Virus record (IMG/VR): IMGVR_UViG_3300037087_000046
Span: 1 to 64,000 of that record
Source: a virus
Direction: 5' to 3' (one strand)
Length of the DNA stretch: 64,000 nucleotides
The notes beneath the pieces were generated by a model. That model was not told where the DNA came from and did not search any database. It saw nothing but the letters and a program-made list of their open reading frames with translations. Shown piece by piece: positions 50,881-59,519 of this stretch; the stretch's first letter is position 1; every line of letters begins with the position of its first letter. Position numbers and translations under genes: made by a program.

Positions 50881-50977
50881 ACCAACCAACATGCGCTACT
50901 CAGTGTTAGCCATGTTGGCTCTGCCACCAATACTCATAGATTCCTACGTCATGGTGGTAGCCTTCATGCAGAAATGA
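50873..50977 (+). CDS. Small membrane protein
   Basis: A 34-residue protein (an internal ATG at 50891 gives 28) with one hydrophobic span. It overlaps both neighbours. Function is unknown. Confidence 0.5.
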   Translation: MIRPTNMRYSVLAMLALPPILIDSYVMVVAFMQK

Positions 50978-51060
50978 ACCTACTTCGTAAGTATAAGTGC
51001 ATTCGTCGTGTGGAGGTGTACAGGGTTAAGAAGGATGGTACTTTGGTTCCCATGCTGTAG
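50974..51060 (+). CDS. 28-residue basic peptide
   Basis: Starts at an ATGA overlap. Rich in Arg/Lys (LLRKYKCIRRVEVYRVKK), so it may bind nucleic acid. Support is only coupling and composition. Confidence 0.45.
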   Translation: MNLLRKYKCIRRVEVYRVKKDGTLVPML

Positions 51061-51091
51061 GAAAGTGTTTGACAAGAAAGGAATACGAGCC

Positions 51092-51475
51092 GTGCTAACA
51101 ATCTATTTTTGTGGACAAAATGTAAAGGTTCCACGCGAGTTTGATTATCCTATCCCATGTGCCCACCCGAAAGACCAAGTGGCTTTTGCCCGTTCTATTG
51201 CTAAACGGGTTAATGCAGGTGAAGACATCCACCTTGCTACCAATAGCGACCATATGGTAAAGGAGTTCAATATCCTTATTGGTCTATGGGGAAAACCAGA
51301 ATTAGCAGATGAATGGGGTTATAGCCCTGATGAAGTATTACACCACTCTGATGTAATATGCTATGATGGGGAACCCTGTGATATTAACCAGCCGGAAGGT
51401 ATTGAACTTAAAAGCGTTGATGAGGTTATTGATAGACAAAACAATATCTGTGATGCAATTTTCTGGAGAGACTAA
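51092..51475 (+). CDS. Protein like the C-terminal part of a phage AAA ATPase
   Basis: The start is GTG 51092 after AAAGGA, giving 127 residues. IHLATNSDHMVKEFNILI resembles the (A)THSDyxxREL(N)NLI segment seen in phage AAA15/OLD-type proteins, but no Walker A is present. It may be a truncated or split ATPase. Function is uncertain. Confidence 0.5.
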   Translation: MLTIYFCGQNVKVPREFDYPIPCAHPKDQVAFARSIAKRVNAGEDIHLATNSDHMVKEFNILIGLWGKPELADEWGYSPDEVLHHSDVICYDGEPCDINQPEGIELKSVDEVIDRQNNICDAIFWRD

Positions 51476-51533
51476 AGAAGCATTGCAGTATTATTTGCAA
51501 GCCAAAACTAACATACGGATGGGAACTGAATGA
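51453..51533 (+). CDS. 26-residue ORF
   Basis: Starts in the previous gene and fills the gap before the 51538 gene. Helical (ETKEALQYYLQAKTN). Weak support. Confidence 0.35.
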   Translation: MQFSGETKEALQYYLQAKTNIRMGTE

Positions 51534-51537
51534 AACT

Positions 51538-52320
51538 ATGAAATTTAATTACTTAAAACTTGATGGGAAGATTTATTTTAAGCCAGAGGGGCAGTATTCT
51601 GAAGTACCCTCATTCCTGTTGTTTGATGGGGTAGTACCGGGAAACACATACTTGTCTTATTGGAAAGTGGTGAATGCTATCCCCCAGCGCGTATGTAAGA
51701 AACCCTACACCAAAAGCAAATATATGCTTAAAGAAGGTATGCCCGAAGGTATGGATAAGGAATTGCGTGGTCTGCCAGATGATTCCCTACAACCTTGTTA
51801 TGATAAGGTGTCATGGGAAGTACCTGAAGAAGATATTGAGGTTGAATGGGTTTGCCTGGGTGAATACAATCTCACGCCCTGTCAGCCCTTAAAGAACTTG
51901 CAAACGCCCACCCCCGTTAAACTTACCGTTCCAGAAATTGCCCACCAAGCATTCCCCTGTAGTCTGGACAGTCAGGATAGTTTCAACGTCATCCGTGAAT
52001 ATGTCAAACAGAACATTGACCTTAAATGGGCTTCAATCACCTCAGACTATGATTTCTGCCTGACAGTGAAAAAAGTTATACCCTATTATGAGCCTACCAA
52101 GAAACTGGTTAATAACCGTGCCACTACCATTTTTGAGTGTGCTCCCAAAACACATAAGGGGGTACATGAGGGTTATACCCAGTGCCCATCATTTAGTGGA
52201 AATACCCACCAAGAGTTGCTGGATAACATTGATAACTACCTACAAGGGTTAATCAAAATAATTAACGAGCCACTGGTTGATTGCCCACACTGCAAAGGAA
52301 CTGGCGTATGCAACGTATAA
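51538..52320 (+). CDS. Hypothetical protein upstream of the radical SAM gene
   Basis: A 260-residue protein. The middle has a proline-rich stretch, then VPEIAHQAFPCSLD. It ends in a zinc-type CPHCKGTGVC. The last 13 bases overlap the radical SAM gene. No family assigned. Confidence 0.55.
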   Translation: MKFNYLKLDGKIYFKPEGQYSEVPSFLLFDGVVPGNTYLSYWKVVNAIPQRVCKKPYTKSKYMLKEGMPEGMDKELRGLPDDSLQPCYDKVSWEVPEEDIEVEWVCLGEYNLTPCQPLKNLQTPTPVKLTVPEIAHQAFPCSLDSQDSFNVIREYVKQNIDLKWASITSDYDFCLTVKKVIPYYEPTKKLVNNRATTIFECAPKTHKGVHEGYTQCPSFSGNTHQELLDNIDNYLQGLIKIINEPLVDCPHCKGTGVCNV

Positions 52321-53102
52321 CTGTCCCTACGGGGGACATTTTAATCAAAGATGGTATGGAATTTTTATCGTTGGGTGACTATGGGGCAGTTCTGCATGGG
52401 GACTTACTCCCACTTGAAACTAAGTGGGTTATTACAATATCAACACAATATGGCTGCTCCATGATGTGTAAATTTTGTGATGTCCCCAAGGTAGGTCCAG
52501 GAAAAAATATACCCATTCAACACCTTATGGAACAGGTTATTATTGCAAGGAGCCTCCACCCTGAAGTAACATCCTGTGACAGATTAAATGTCCATTTTGC
52601 CCGTATGGGTGAACCCAGTTGGAACCCAGATGTAATTAAATGTGCCAAGACATTGAAGTTTTTATACCCCGGTTTTATCGTACACCCTGTGGTAAGCACC
52701 ATGCTCCCTAAAGACAATAAGAACCTTCATGGGTTCTTATCTGATTGGATACACATTAAAAACGATGTCTATGATGGTAATGCCGGACTCCAATTCTCTA
52801 TCAATTCCACAGATGAAGTAGAGCGTGCAGAAATGTTTAGTGGGAACTGTATGTCATTGGAACAAATTAGTTGTATGATGGATACCCTCCCCCACCCAAA
52901 GGGTAGGAAAATTACACTGAACTTTGCCTTGGCAAACTATACAATTGACCCCATAACTCTGCTTAATTTCTTTGACCCGGATGACTATATAATTAAGTTG
53001 ACACCCATGCATGGGTTGGAAACACCACAGGGGTATGAGAAAATTGCAGATGATTGTAGGAATGCCGGGTATGATGTCGAGGACTTAGGTAGGATTACTT
53101 GA
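52308..53102 (+). CDS. RlmN/Cfr-like radical SAM protein
   Basis: From ATG 52308, 264 residues. ISTQYGCSMMCKFCDVP has the CxxxCxxC cluster in RlmN context, and HFARMGEPSWNPDVIK parallels the GMGEP motif. STMLPKDNKN and LQFSINSTDE match later RlmN strands. The N-terminal accessory domain is missing. The region that should hold the methyl-carrying Cys (ACGQL in RlmN) reads EDLGRIT. It is therefore a shortened relative, perhaps with another RNA or protein target. Confidence 0.75.
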   Translation: MQRITVPTGDILIKDGMEFLSLGDYGAVLHGDLLPLETKWVITISTQYGCSMMCKFCDVPKVGPGKNIPIQHLMEQVIIARSLHPEVTSCDRLNVHFARMGEPSWNPDVIKCAKTLKFLYPGFIVHPVVSTMLPKDNKNLHGFLSDWIHIKNDVYDGNAGLQFSINSTDEVERAEMFSGNCMSLEQISCMMDTLPHPKGRKITLNFALANYTIDPITLLNFFDPDDYIIKLTPMHGLETPQGYEKIADDCRNAGYDVEDLGRIT

Positions 53103-53115
53103 CGGAGTATACTGT

Positions 53116-53637
53116 ATGCAATTCATAGGAATACAACCATGCTCCCTTGTTGATTGGCCTGGGCACCCTTGTGTAACCGTTTTTACACAAGGGTGTAACA
53201 TGCGCTGCTACTATTGTCATAACAATTTTGGCAACAGTGGTACACTGTTGGACTACATGCAAGATATTATTTCTTCTCCATTGCACTATGTAATTATTTC
53301 TGGTGGAGAACCTACCATACATAATGACTTGCCCGAATTGGTACATGATTTACGGTACTACCGTAAGAAGGTAGGTGTACACACCAATGGAACAAATTTA
53401 CAGTCCTTAAAGGACTGTCAGTTTGACTATATCGCTATGGATATTAAGGCACCGTTGGACAAGTACGAACTGGTTACCAGTTCGTTATTTGCCCCCTCGT
53501 CAAAGGTAATCAAATATGTTCGGGAGCATCCCGAACATACCTTCCGCTGCACCCTAAATAAACACTTGACAAAGGACGATGAACAACGTATCATTGATCT
53601 TGTTGGTGAGGATGTTAAATTCCAAAAGGAGAATTGA
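53116..53637 (+). CDS. nrdG: Anaerobic ribonucleotide reductase-activating protein
   Basis: A 173-residue radical SAM protein. QGCNMRCYYCHN carries the 4Fe-4S CxxxCxxC, followed by ISGGEPTIH and VHTNGTN. It abstracts hydrogen to create the glycyl radical on NrdD. It lies about 4 kb from nrdD, separated by a regulated cassette. Only 13 bases separate it from the RlmN-like gene. Confidence 0.85.
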   Translation: MQFIGIQPCSLVDWPGHPCVTVFTQGCNMRCYYCHNNFGNSGTLLDYMQDIISSPLHYVIISGGEPTIHNDLPELVHDLRYYRKKVGVHTNGTNLQSLKDCQFDYIAMDIKAPLDKYELVTSSLFAPSSKVIKYVREHPEHTFRCTLNKHLTKDDEQRIIDLVGEDVKFQKEN

Positions 53638-53638
53638 G

Positions 53639-53881
53639 ATGGGGGCAATTAAATTTGGCTGCGTGTCCAGTGAGACACATTTAGGTGGTAGTTGGTGTTC
53701 CGATAAATGTGATTTATATAATGATATTTGGGGTGTGTGTACTGAAGATTGGGACTTACAACGTGGATATAATTGCCCTATTTTTGGGTACCCAGCAGGG
53801 GTGTATACGTTTGATTTAGCCATTAAACGATGTTGCGTGTGTGGATTTATCGAATGCAGCGCCGAGGAAGCCCTGAAATGA
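53639..53881 (+). CDS. Cys-rich hypothetical protein
   Basis: From ATG 53639 after AAAAGGAG, 80 residues. Eight or more cysteines (WCSDKCDLY, RCCVCGFIEC) suggest a zinc or iron-sulphur site. Overlaps the Lar-like gene by 4 bp. Confidence 0.6.
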   Translation: MGAIKFGCVSSETHLGGSWCSDKCDLYNDIWGVCTEDWDLQRGYNCPIFGYPAGVYTFDLAIKRCCVCGFIECSAEEALK

Positions 53882-54177
53882 AACCTTGCCCATTTTGTAG
53901 TGGAGAAGGACATATTTGGCGGGACGCTTTTATTGTCTGTTATGATTGTGGTGCTCTCACTAAGAGGGGGCATTCCTCCCTAAAATCCGCCGTTAATGGT
54001 TGGGATAGTGGTAGGGTGATGCACATCCAGGATGCCCTACTGCCCAAGTATACCAAATGGGGTGAAGAAAAGCGTCCCAGGGGCTGGGAGATGATTGAAA
54101 ATCTCAAGAAAAGAATTGTTGGTGGGGCTAATTTGTCCCCTTATGAGTCACTTGTTAAGTGGTTAGTTTATGTATGA
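53878..54177 (+). CDS. Lar-like restriction-alleviation-type protein
   Basis: From ATG 53878, 99 residues. KPCPFCSGEGHIW, then VCYDCGA and SAVNGWDS fit the Lar restriction-alleviation family zinc motif. Lar proteins can protect incoming DNA from host type I restriction by stimulating modification; many family members have unproven roles. Last gene of the rightward early block. Confidence 0.6.
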   Translation: MKPCPFCSGEGHIWRDAFIVCYDCGALTKRGHSSLKSAVNGWDSGRVMHIQDALLPKYTKWGEEKRPRGWEMIENLKKRIVGGANLSPYESLVKWLVYV

Positions 54178-54829
54178 GCAATCTGGAATGAATTTTTGGG
54201 TAGCAACAAAGTTAGTTAGGGTGGGATAGTGAACCTTTATGACTTTCTCAAAAAACGGCGTCAGGATTTTGATCAGTTTTAGTAGGTGAGTCAGTGATTC
54301 CACCAAAAGTAAAAAAGAATTTAACCAAATAAGTGGGCTTGTTAGTATTACTTACCCAAATGGTTTTGTCTTGTTACCGGAAAACTAACAACCTACCCGT
54401 TAAAATAACTTGCATTTTGGTCCCCAGAACGTATCCTTATATATGGGCACAAAAATACCCTAATTTTGGTCAAAATGAGGGTATGCCAAAATAAAGCCTC
54501 TCAGGAGGCTTTTTATGTCTTGTCCGCCCAACCGGAGGGATGCCCCTCCTAAAGTGCCACCACGGGGCTGGAATAGGGCTTCCTGCCCTATTAGAATTGT
54601 TTAGTCTGTCTGTAGAATGACACTTGCCCAAAATAGGGCAAAAATGCCCTTCCTGACTCGTTTCTGATTTTTTCACTGAATTACCCCGAAAATCCATTCA
54701 TACAAACACGTTTACCAACATTAAATTTATCCATTGCGAATTTTCAAAAAAACGTTCTTAAAGTCCTTTTCACACATTTTTCACTCTTTAATGTTTTATT
54801 TTATCAGTAACCTTTAGGTAAGATTTAAC
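54178..54829. other. AT-rich non-coding convergent region
   Basis: Between the rightward and leftward gene blocks. Besides the terminator at 54493-54514, it holds a stretch at about 54242-54312 sharing short pieces with the 257-bp inverted repeats (GAGTCAGTG, AAAAGTAAAA, TTTTGATCAG). I find no convincing gene. Confidence 0.6.
54493..54514. terminator. Bidirectional intrinsic terminator
   Basis: An 8-bp stem AAAGCCTC/GAGGCTTT with a TCAG loop, T-run on the right and A-rich sequence on the left, so it can end transcription from both convergent operons. Confidence 0.8.
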
Positions 54830-54877
54830 TTAACTGGTTACCCACTTCTTGTACATACGGTGTGCCTCCTCTTTCAT
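54830..54877 (-). CDS. 15-residue ORF at the end of the leftward array
   Basis: ATG one base after the previous stop; short, basic product. It is included for its coupling and position but has little other support. Confidence 0.3.
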   Translation of the reverse strand: MKEEAHRMYKKWVTS

Positions 54878-54878
54878 G

Positions 54879-55139
54879 TTACTCTCCCCAAATGCGTTGG
54901 CATAGGTATCTGGCACGTTGTACAGCAATGTGCTGGTTGTAAGCATCTCCCAGTTCGACACAGGTAGAAATTAGCCAACCTGCATAATATTCCCTGGTTA
55001 CAGCCATAGATACTGTAGGAGGATAAAAACAAAACCCTAATCTATTAAGGGTATGAATACAATCTTCAATTTCTGAGTAACGCACCTCTCTCATTGGGAG
55101 TTTATCCGGGCGTGATACCTTTTGGCTGTATAGATTCAT
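54879..55139 (-). CDS. Hypothetical protein
   Basis: An 86-residue protein, helical C-terminal half, ATGA-coupled to its upstream neighbour. No recognised family. Confidence 0.6.
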   Translation of the reverse strand: MNLYSQKVSRPDKLPMREVRYSEIEDCIHTLNRLGFCFYPPTVSMAVTREYYAGWLISTCVELGDAYNQHIAVQRARYLCQRIWGE

Positions 55140-55390
55140 CTCACCACCTCTTTCTGATATTGTTTGACAAGTTCCTCAAGCATCTTGATTGCAATGACTA
55201 ACTCATCTGGGCAGGTTTCCACTTGCGCCATATCCCATTTACCATTACGGCGATTGTATTGCACATCATCCTGGCTCAGGTAGATGCACCAGTCAGGTGT
55301 TTCAAGGATAAAGATGTTTCCGCCTTTGGTTAGGGATAAACCTTCCCAGTGGCCTTGCTCAAGCAGTTCAGCGATTCGGCGTAGTATCAT
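55136..55390 (-). CDS. Hypothetical protein
   Basis: An 84-residue protein with a beta-rich middle (IFILETPDWCIYL) and a helical tail. Overlaps both neighbours by 4 bases. Function is unknown. Confidence 0.6.
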   Translation of the reverse strand: MILRRIAELLEQGHWEGLSLTKGGNIFILETPDWCIYLSQDDVQYNRRNGKWDMAQVETCPDELVIAIKMLEELVKQYQKEVVR

Positions 55391-55590
55391 TTGATTGTAT
55401 TCCCCCAGTCATCTTCTGTCCGATTTCCATTATATGCTTCTACCCGTATCTCTCTGATGGGGATTACTCTAACGCATTTGCCACAACAAGGTACAGTTGT
55501 TAGCTTCCTATTACCGTAGGCTTCCACGTTATACACTACGTTGTCAGGTAGTTCAACTTCTTTCCCACAATGGGGGCATGTGATAATCAT
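55387..55590 (-). CDS. Zinc-ribbon protein
   Basis: The start at 55590 is supported by the coupling to the small membrane gene. It has 67 residues with ITCPHCGKEVELP and VPCCGKC, a typical two-pair zinc ribbon. It may bind nucleic acid or a protein. Confidence 0.65.
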   Translation of the reverse strand: MIITCPHCGKEVELPDNVVYNVEAYGNRKLTTVPCCGKCVRVIPIREIRVEAYNGNRTEDDWGNTIK

Positions 55591-55685
55591 CGTCTCTTGT
55601 CTCCGATACAAAGGGCTGGGATTATGAGGCAAAGGGCAAAAACAGTTTGCCAGATAAAACACGATACATTAGTGGTTGCTAACAT
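55587..55685 (-). CDS. 32-residue membrane peptide
   Basis: One hydrophobic span (VFALCLIIPALCIG). GGGAGATAATC precedes its ATG, a sequence repeated before other ATGs in this block. It overlaps both neighbours. Confidence 0.55.
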   Translation of the reverse strand: MLATTNVSCFIWQTVFALCLIIPALCIGDKRR

Positions 55686-56016
55686 GATTATCTCCCTGGC
55701 GTTTGTGACGTTTTATACATGCTTCTACATGTATCCGTAGGTTTTCTGGGTCGGTGGCGTATGCTTTAGCCGCCTTGCTGCGAAGGCTTCCCCAGATAAC
55801 TCTTGCCCTAATCATAGGGTGATATATGTGATTGAACGCAGAATTTCTTACATTAACATTGGGTGTTAGCATGATTATCTCCCTGGGTGATTCAATACCT
55901 TGAAAATGCCCTTCGGAGTCAATCTTCCCCTCAGACTGGAATTTTCTGAATAGCCTTGCCATTGCAGCGGCATTATCTAACCGCTTGCTCAGGTCTACTT
56001 CTTCGGGTGTTAGCAT
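55669..56016 (-). CDS. Hypothetical protein, possible in-frame fusion of two small genes
   Basis: A 115-residue frame from ATG 56016. An internal ATG at 55872 repeats the ribosome site and first codons (GGGAGATAATCATGCTAACA) found at other starts, so a second product of 67 residues may be made. Both halves begin MLTP. C-terminal half is basic. Confidence 0.6.
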   Translation of the reverse strand: MLTPEEVDLSKRLDNAAAMARLFRKFQSEGKIDSEGHFQGIESPREIIMLTPNVNVRNSAFNHIYHPMIRARVIWGSLRSKAAKAYATDPENLRIHVEACIKRHKRQGDNHVSNH

Positions 56017-56019
56017 GAT

Positions 56020-56226
56020 TTAGTTCTCCTTTAGGATTGCCCCCAGATAGTGCATTATAGACCACTGGCGGACGTTGTTAGTTGTATAGATTGCTGATAA
56101 TTCAAACAAAAGGTTCCCAGCGTCTTCTTTTAGGGCAAATTCAAGCATTGATTGAACAATAGCGTCTTGCCGGAACGCTTCTGGGAATCTATCATAAAAG
56201 CCTTTCCAAAGCAAGGAAAAAAACAT
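56020..56226 (-). CDS. Hypothetical helical protein
   Basis: A 68-residue helical protein; the gene ends 3 bases before the next ATG. No family recognised. Confidence 0.6.
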   Translation of the reverse strand: MFFSLLWKGFYDRFPEAFRQDAIVQSMLEFALKEDAGNLLFELSAIYTTNNVRQWSIMHYLGAILKEN

Positions 56227-56327
56227 TAGTCAAAATCCCCCATTTCTCTGCACAGTGATTCAAACTCCTGTTGCTCGGCCTCATATTCCTGGTCTTCTGT
56301 TTCCATTGTGTCAAAGTCTTTGTCCAT
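56226..56327 (-). CDS. 33-residue acidic peptide
   Basis: Very Glu/Asp rich (DTMETEDQEYEAEQQEFES), helical. Its stop overlaps the next ATG. GGAAATAAAAA precedes the start. Could be an inhibitor peptide that mimics nucleic acid charge, but this is speculation. Confidence 0.5.
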   Translation of the reverse strand: MDKDFDTMETEDQEYEAEQQEFESLCREMGDFD

Positions 56328-56356
56328 TTTTTATTTCCTTTCGATTTTATTTGTCA

Positions 56357-56385
56357 GGGGGAGACAAACATTGACTCCCCCTGTT
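56357..56385 (-). terminator. Strong hairpin between leftward genes
   Basis: CAGGGGGAG/CTCCCCCTG, a 9-bp GC-rich stem with an 11-base loop, located after the alanine-repeat gene in the - direction. The downstream tail is A/T mixed rather than T-rich, so it may also be an mRNA processing or stability structure. Confidence 0.5.
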
Positions 56386-56436
56386 GCCCCACGCCTGAGA
56401 ACGTGGCGGCAAACTAAAACTTTTGTAACTGTCTGG

Positions 56437-57150
<714 letters not shown>

Positions 57151-57351
57151 TTCCTACCTCTCTCCCGCTTGTGCGGCCTCCGATGTGGTTCCTCTTGTGG
57201 TGTAGGTGTACGTTTTGGTACACTCTATAAAGTGTGTCATAATGATACACTTTTAATGACGACTTGCTGTGTCGTTATTCCTAAGTCCAGCAAATTCAAT
57301 TTTTTTAAAGATTCTGTGCATGATCATTCAAAGATTGCATTTTGCAAGGTC

Positions 57352-57388
57352 GTCAAATATTTGACACATGATTAGTCAAAATATTGAC
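57352..57388. promoter_or_regulatory. Pair of operator-like palindromes
   Basis: GTCAAATATTTGAC (57352-57365, perfect) and GTCAAAATATTGAC (57375-57388, one position off) with centres 23 bp apart. They lie in the 300-base gap upstream of the alanine-repeat gene. Two helical turns of spacing suggests cooperative binding by a dimeric regulator. The rest of the gap (57151-57451) holds a weaker ACACT/AGTGT inverted repeat but no gene. Confidence 0.55.
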
Positions 57389-57451
57389 ACAGATGTTCCA
57401 AAACGAACACCGAAAGAACCATAAGACAAGAATCGTGCCAAGATTATACGG

Positions 57452-57589
57452 TTAAAACCATCCTTCCCAGAAGAAGATGCACACCCCGGCGATAAAGAAA
57501 AGGAGACCATAGAACAGATAATCAAATCGTTTAACGCCATTGATAAGAAAAAGGATAATCGCGATGATAAAAAACGGTGTAGAAATCAT
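57452..57589 (-). CDS. Small two-span membrane protein
   Basis: A 45-residue protein with two hydrophobic spans separated by NGVKRFD. GGGAGGTGG precedes the ATG. Function is unknown. Confidence 0.6.
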   Translation of the reverse strand: MISTPFFIIAIILFLINGVKRFDYLFYGLLFFIAGVCIFFWEGWF

Positions 57590-57590
57590 T

Positions 57591-57683
57591 TTACCACCTC
57601 CCAAGGGCAATCATAAATGCCACAAAAACATCAGGATGAAAAGCAAATTCGGGTCGTTCGAGAAGCAATTGTTCGGGTTTCAT
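57591..57683 (-). CDS. 30-residue peptide
   Basis: Short protein ending in a hydrophobic helix (VFVAFMIALGRW). The ATG overlaps the stop of the upstream gene. Function is unknown. Confidence 0.45.
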   Translation of the reverse strand: MKPEQLLLERPEFAFHPDVFVAFMIALGRW

Positions 57684-58159
57684 AGTAATTCGCTCGCATA
57701 TCCGTTGAAGTATTCCCCACGAATCACAGAACGCAGTTCTGAGAAAGAACCAAAATTAAATTCTGACTGGTGTTCCCGGATATACTCAATGCGTTCGGGT
57801 GGAGTAAAGCAATCCCTCCAAACATCGTTGGCCGCTTCACATTCCATCTCGCTGAATTTGTCTGCATCCAGAATTGGATAATCGGAAAGGGACTTTTCGA
57901 TTTTGCACGCGATAATAAACTCTTCTGTGTCCAGGCGCACATATATTTCTTCAATCCATCCGCACGCCCAATGATCGTACCGTTCTACCCGGACGTTTTC
58001 GGATTCTCCTCCAAGCATTTCGAGTGCAACCTGGAAGTTGCATTCTTCCCAAATTTCAGAGTCACGGGAGCGTCCGGCAACCCCATACCAGTCTTGGTAT
58101 TCGCTATCGTCTCCGGCAAAATTTGTGCAACCTGCCATTTGTTCTTTTCGTGTTTTCAT
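57680..58159 (-). CDS. Conserved phage hypothetical protein
   Basis: From ATG 58159, 159 residues. Acidic C-terminal half with DYPILDADKFSEMECEAAN, a segment I know from many phage hypothetical proteins. Overlaps its neighbours by 4 bases. Function is unknown. Confidence 0.65.
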   Translation of the reverse strand: MKTRKEQMAGCTNFAGDDSEYQDWYGVAGRSRDSEIWEECNFQVALEMLGGESENVRVERYDHWACGWIEEIYVRLDTEEFIIACKIEKSLSDYPILDADKFSEMECEAANDVWRDCFTPPERIEYIREHQSEFNFGSFSELRSVIRGEYFNGYASELL

Positions 58160-58533
58160 GGTATCAGTCCTTTTTTCATCCAGAAAGTTTTTCCACAACT
58201 TGCACAACAAACTACATCGGAGTCAAGATGTAATTCTGCCCCACACTCGCCTCTTGCTTCCGCCTCCTTGCGGATTTCATCGAGTATGATTCTACAAAGT
58301 GAATCTCTTTTTTTATCATTCAAACCGGACAATTTATGTCCTTTGCTCTTGATAAGTTTGTCACGCTCTTCGGTTGAGTAAGAGGGAACAAATTCCGGCT
58401 TTTCATTTCCCATATAGCGATAATGACCAAGTCCACCAAGGGCGTGATATTTTTCGTTCCATAGAAAACAGAGAACTCTGTTAGTTGTATCACCTGAATC
58501 TTCGCGCTTCCGCCTCTTCAATGGGATAATCAT
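58156..58533 (-). CDS. Hypothetical protein with C-terminal zinc-type motif
   Basis: A 125-residue frame; the true start may be 58410, which would avoid a 44-base overlap. C-terminal VVCCASCGKTFWMKKG is a zinc-ribbon half. Function is unknown. Confidence 0.55.
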   Translation of the reverse strand: MIIPLKRRKREDSGDTTNRVLCFLWNEKYHALGGLGHYRYMGNEKPEFVPSYSTEERDKLIKSKGHKLSGLNDKKRDSLCRIILDEIRKEAEARGECGAELHLDSDVVCCASCGKTFWMKKGLIP

Positions 58534-58645
58534 AATCCGGCTTGCGGATAGGCGGTTTTCGGTAGGGTTTAGAAAGTTTCTTTAGCAGTGCTTCAGAAGG
58601 CACGCCAAAGACTTTATAAACCCCGTTAGGGGTTGTGATATTCAT
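58490..58645 (-). CDS. Small basic protein
   Basis: A 51-residue basic protein (KLSKPYRKPPIRKPDYD). Ends inside the next gene; ATG overlaps the upstream gene's stop. Function is unknown. Confidence 0.5.
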   Translation of the reverse strand: MNITTPNGVYKVFGVPSEALLKKLSKPYRKPPIRKPDYDYPIEEAEARRFR

Positions 58646-58902
58646 TTCACAACCTCCAAGTCAGTATAGCCAATTTTTACAAGTTCATCCAGCAGGTCCT
58701 GATACTCCGGGGGTGTAGCGCGTCTAAGCCGAAGATTTTTTGAGCATGCGCCATGCTGAACGTCGCCCTCTGGAAATTTGCGGAATTTAACACGCTGCAA
58801 TCGTTTCCAGTTATCCATCCAATTAGGTGGATTGATATGTTTTTCGATTCGTCGATACATGCGGAGTGCCTCTTTAAGCGGAGATTGCCCATTGAATATC
58901 AA
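58642..58902 (-). CDS. Hypothetical basic protein
   Basis: An 86-residue protein beginning at TTG, Arg/Lys rich in the middle and acidic at the C-terminus. Function is unknown. Confidence 0.5.
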   Translation of the reverse strand: MIFNGQSPLKEALRMYRRIEKHINPPNWMDNWKRLQRVKFRKFPEGDVQHGACSKNLRLRRATPPEYQDLLDELVKIGYTDLEVVK

Positions 58903-58934
58903 GAGGGCTGATTGTGGTTTTCCAAGTTCCGTAT

Positions 58935-58988
58935 TTAAAACTCCTGTATGATGATTCCGCGTTCGTCGGTTGTGAATGTTACTTTCAT
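58935..58988 (-). CDS. 17-residue peptide
   Basis: ATG overlaps the previous stop. Short beta-type peptide with weak support beyond coupling. Confidence 0.35.
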   Translation of the reverse strand: MKVTFTTDERGIIIQEF

Positions 58989-59518
58989 ACCATCTTCCCC
59001 TCTAGGGTAAATTCATACCCATTCGCTTCGATTGTTTCAATGATACATTCCCGGCTTGTCAGATATTCATATTCCCGGCGCAAGATTGAAAGATACTGTT
59101 TCCCAAGATCATGGATAAGCCCATAGTTAAGGTCTTCGATTTTCTCTTCGATTTCCTCTTGACAAACTCTTAAACATTTCCGATAACCGCGATGATAATC
59201 AATATTTTCAACCCGCGCCAGTTTATCAAGATGGGGTTGTATTTTGTCAAGAAATACTTTGGCCAGTTTGTAGGTATCACACTCCATTCCATGTTCTTCA
59301 AGTATTTTTTTAGCCGTTCCGTAGGGATAATCACAATTCAGACTAATGGTTCCACGAAATGTGTTAAACTCCGTGATTTTAACGCCGACACGTTCCGCGT
59401 CCTCGTAAACGTATTGCCACCAGTCATAATCGGCGTTATCCCATTTTTCAATGATTTTATCCTGAACTTTTTCCGATAATTCGTTGAACTGGTAAACCCT
59501 CGTTGTTATTTCTCTCAT
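58985..59518 (-). CDS. Conserved phage protein with an N-terminal FNELSEKVQDKII motif
   Basis: From ATG 59518, 177 residues. YQFNELSEKVQDKIIEKW is the start of a helical protein found in many phages and sometimes annotated near toxin-antitoxin genes. The rest is long amphipathic helices. Function is unknown. Confidence 0.65.
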   Translation of the reverse strand: MREITTRVYQFNELSEKVQDKIIEKWDNADYDWWQYVYEDAERVGVKITEFNTFRGTISLNCDYPYGTAKKILEEHGMECDTYKLAKVFLDKIQPHLDKLARVENIDYHRGYRKCLRVCQEEIEEKIEDLNYGLIHDLGKQYLSILRREYEYLTSRECIIETIEANGYEFTLEGKMV

Positions 59519-59519
59519 G

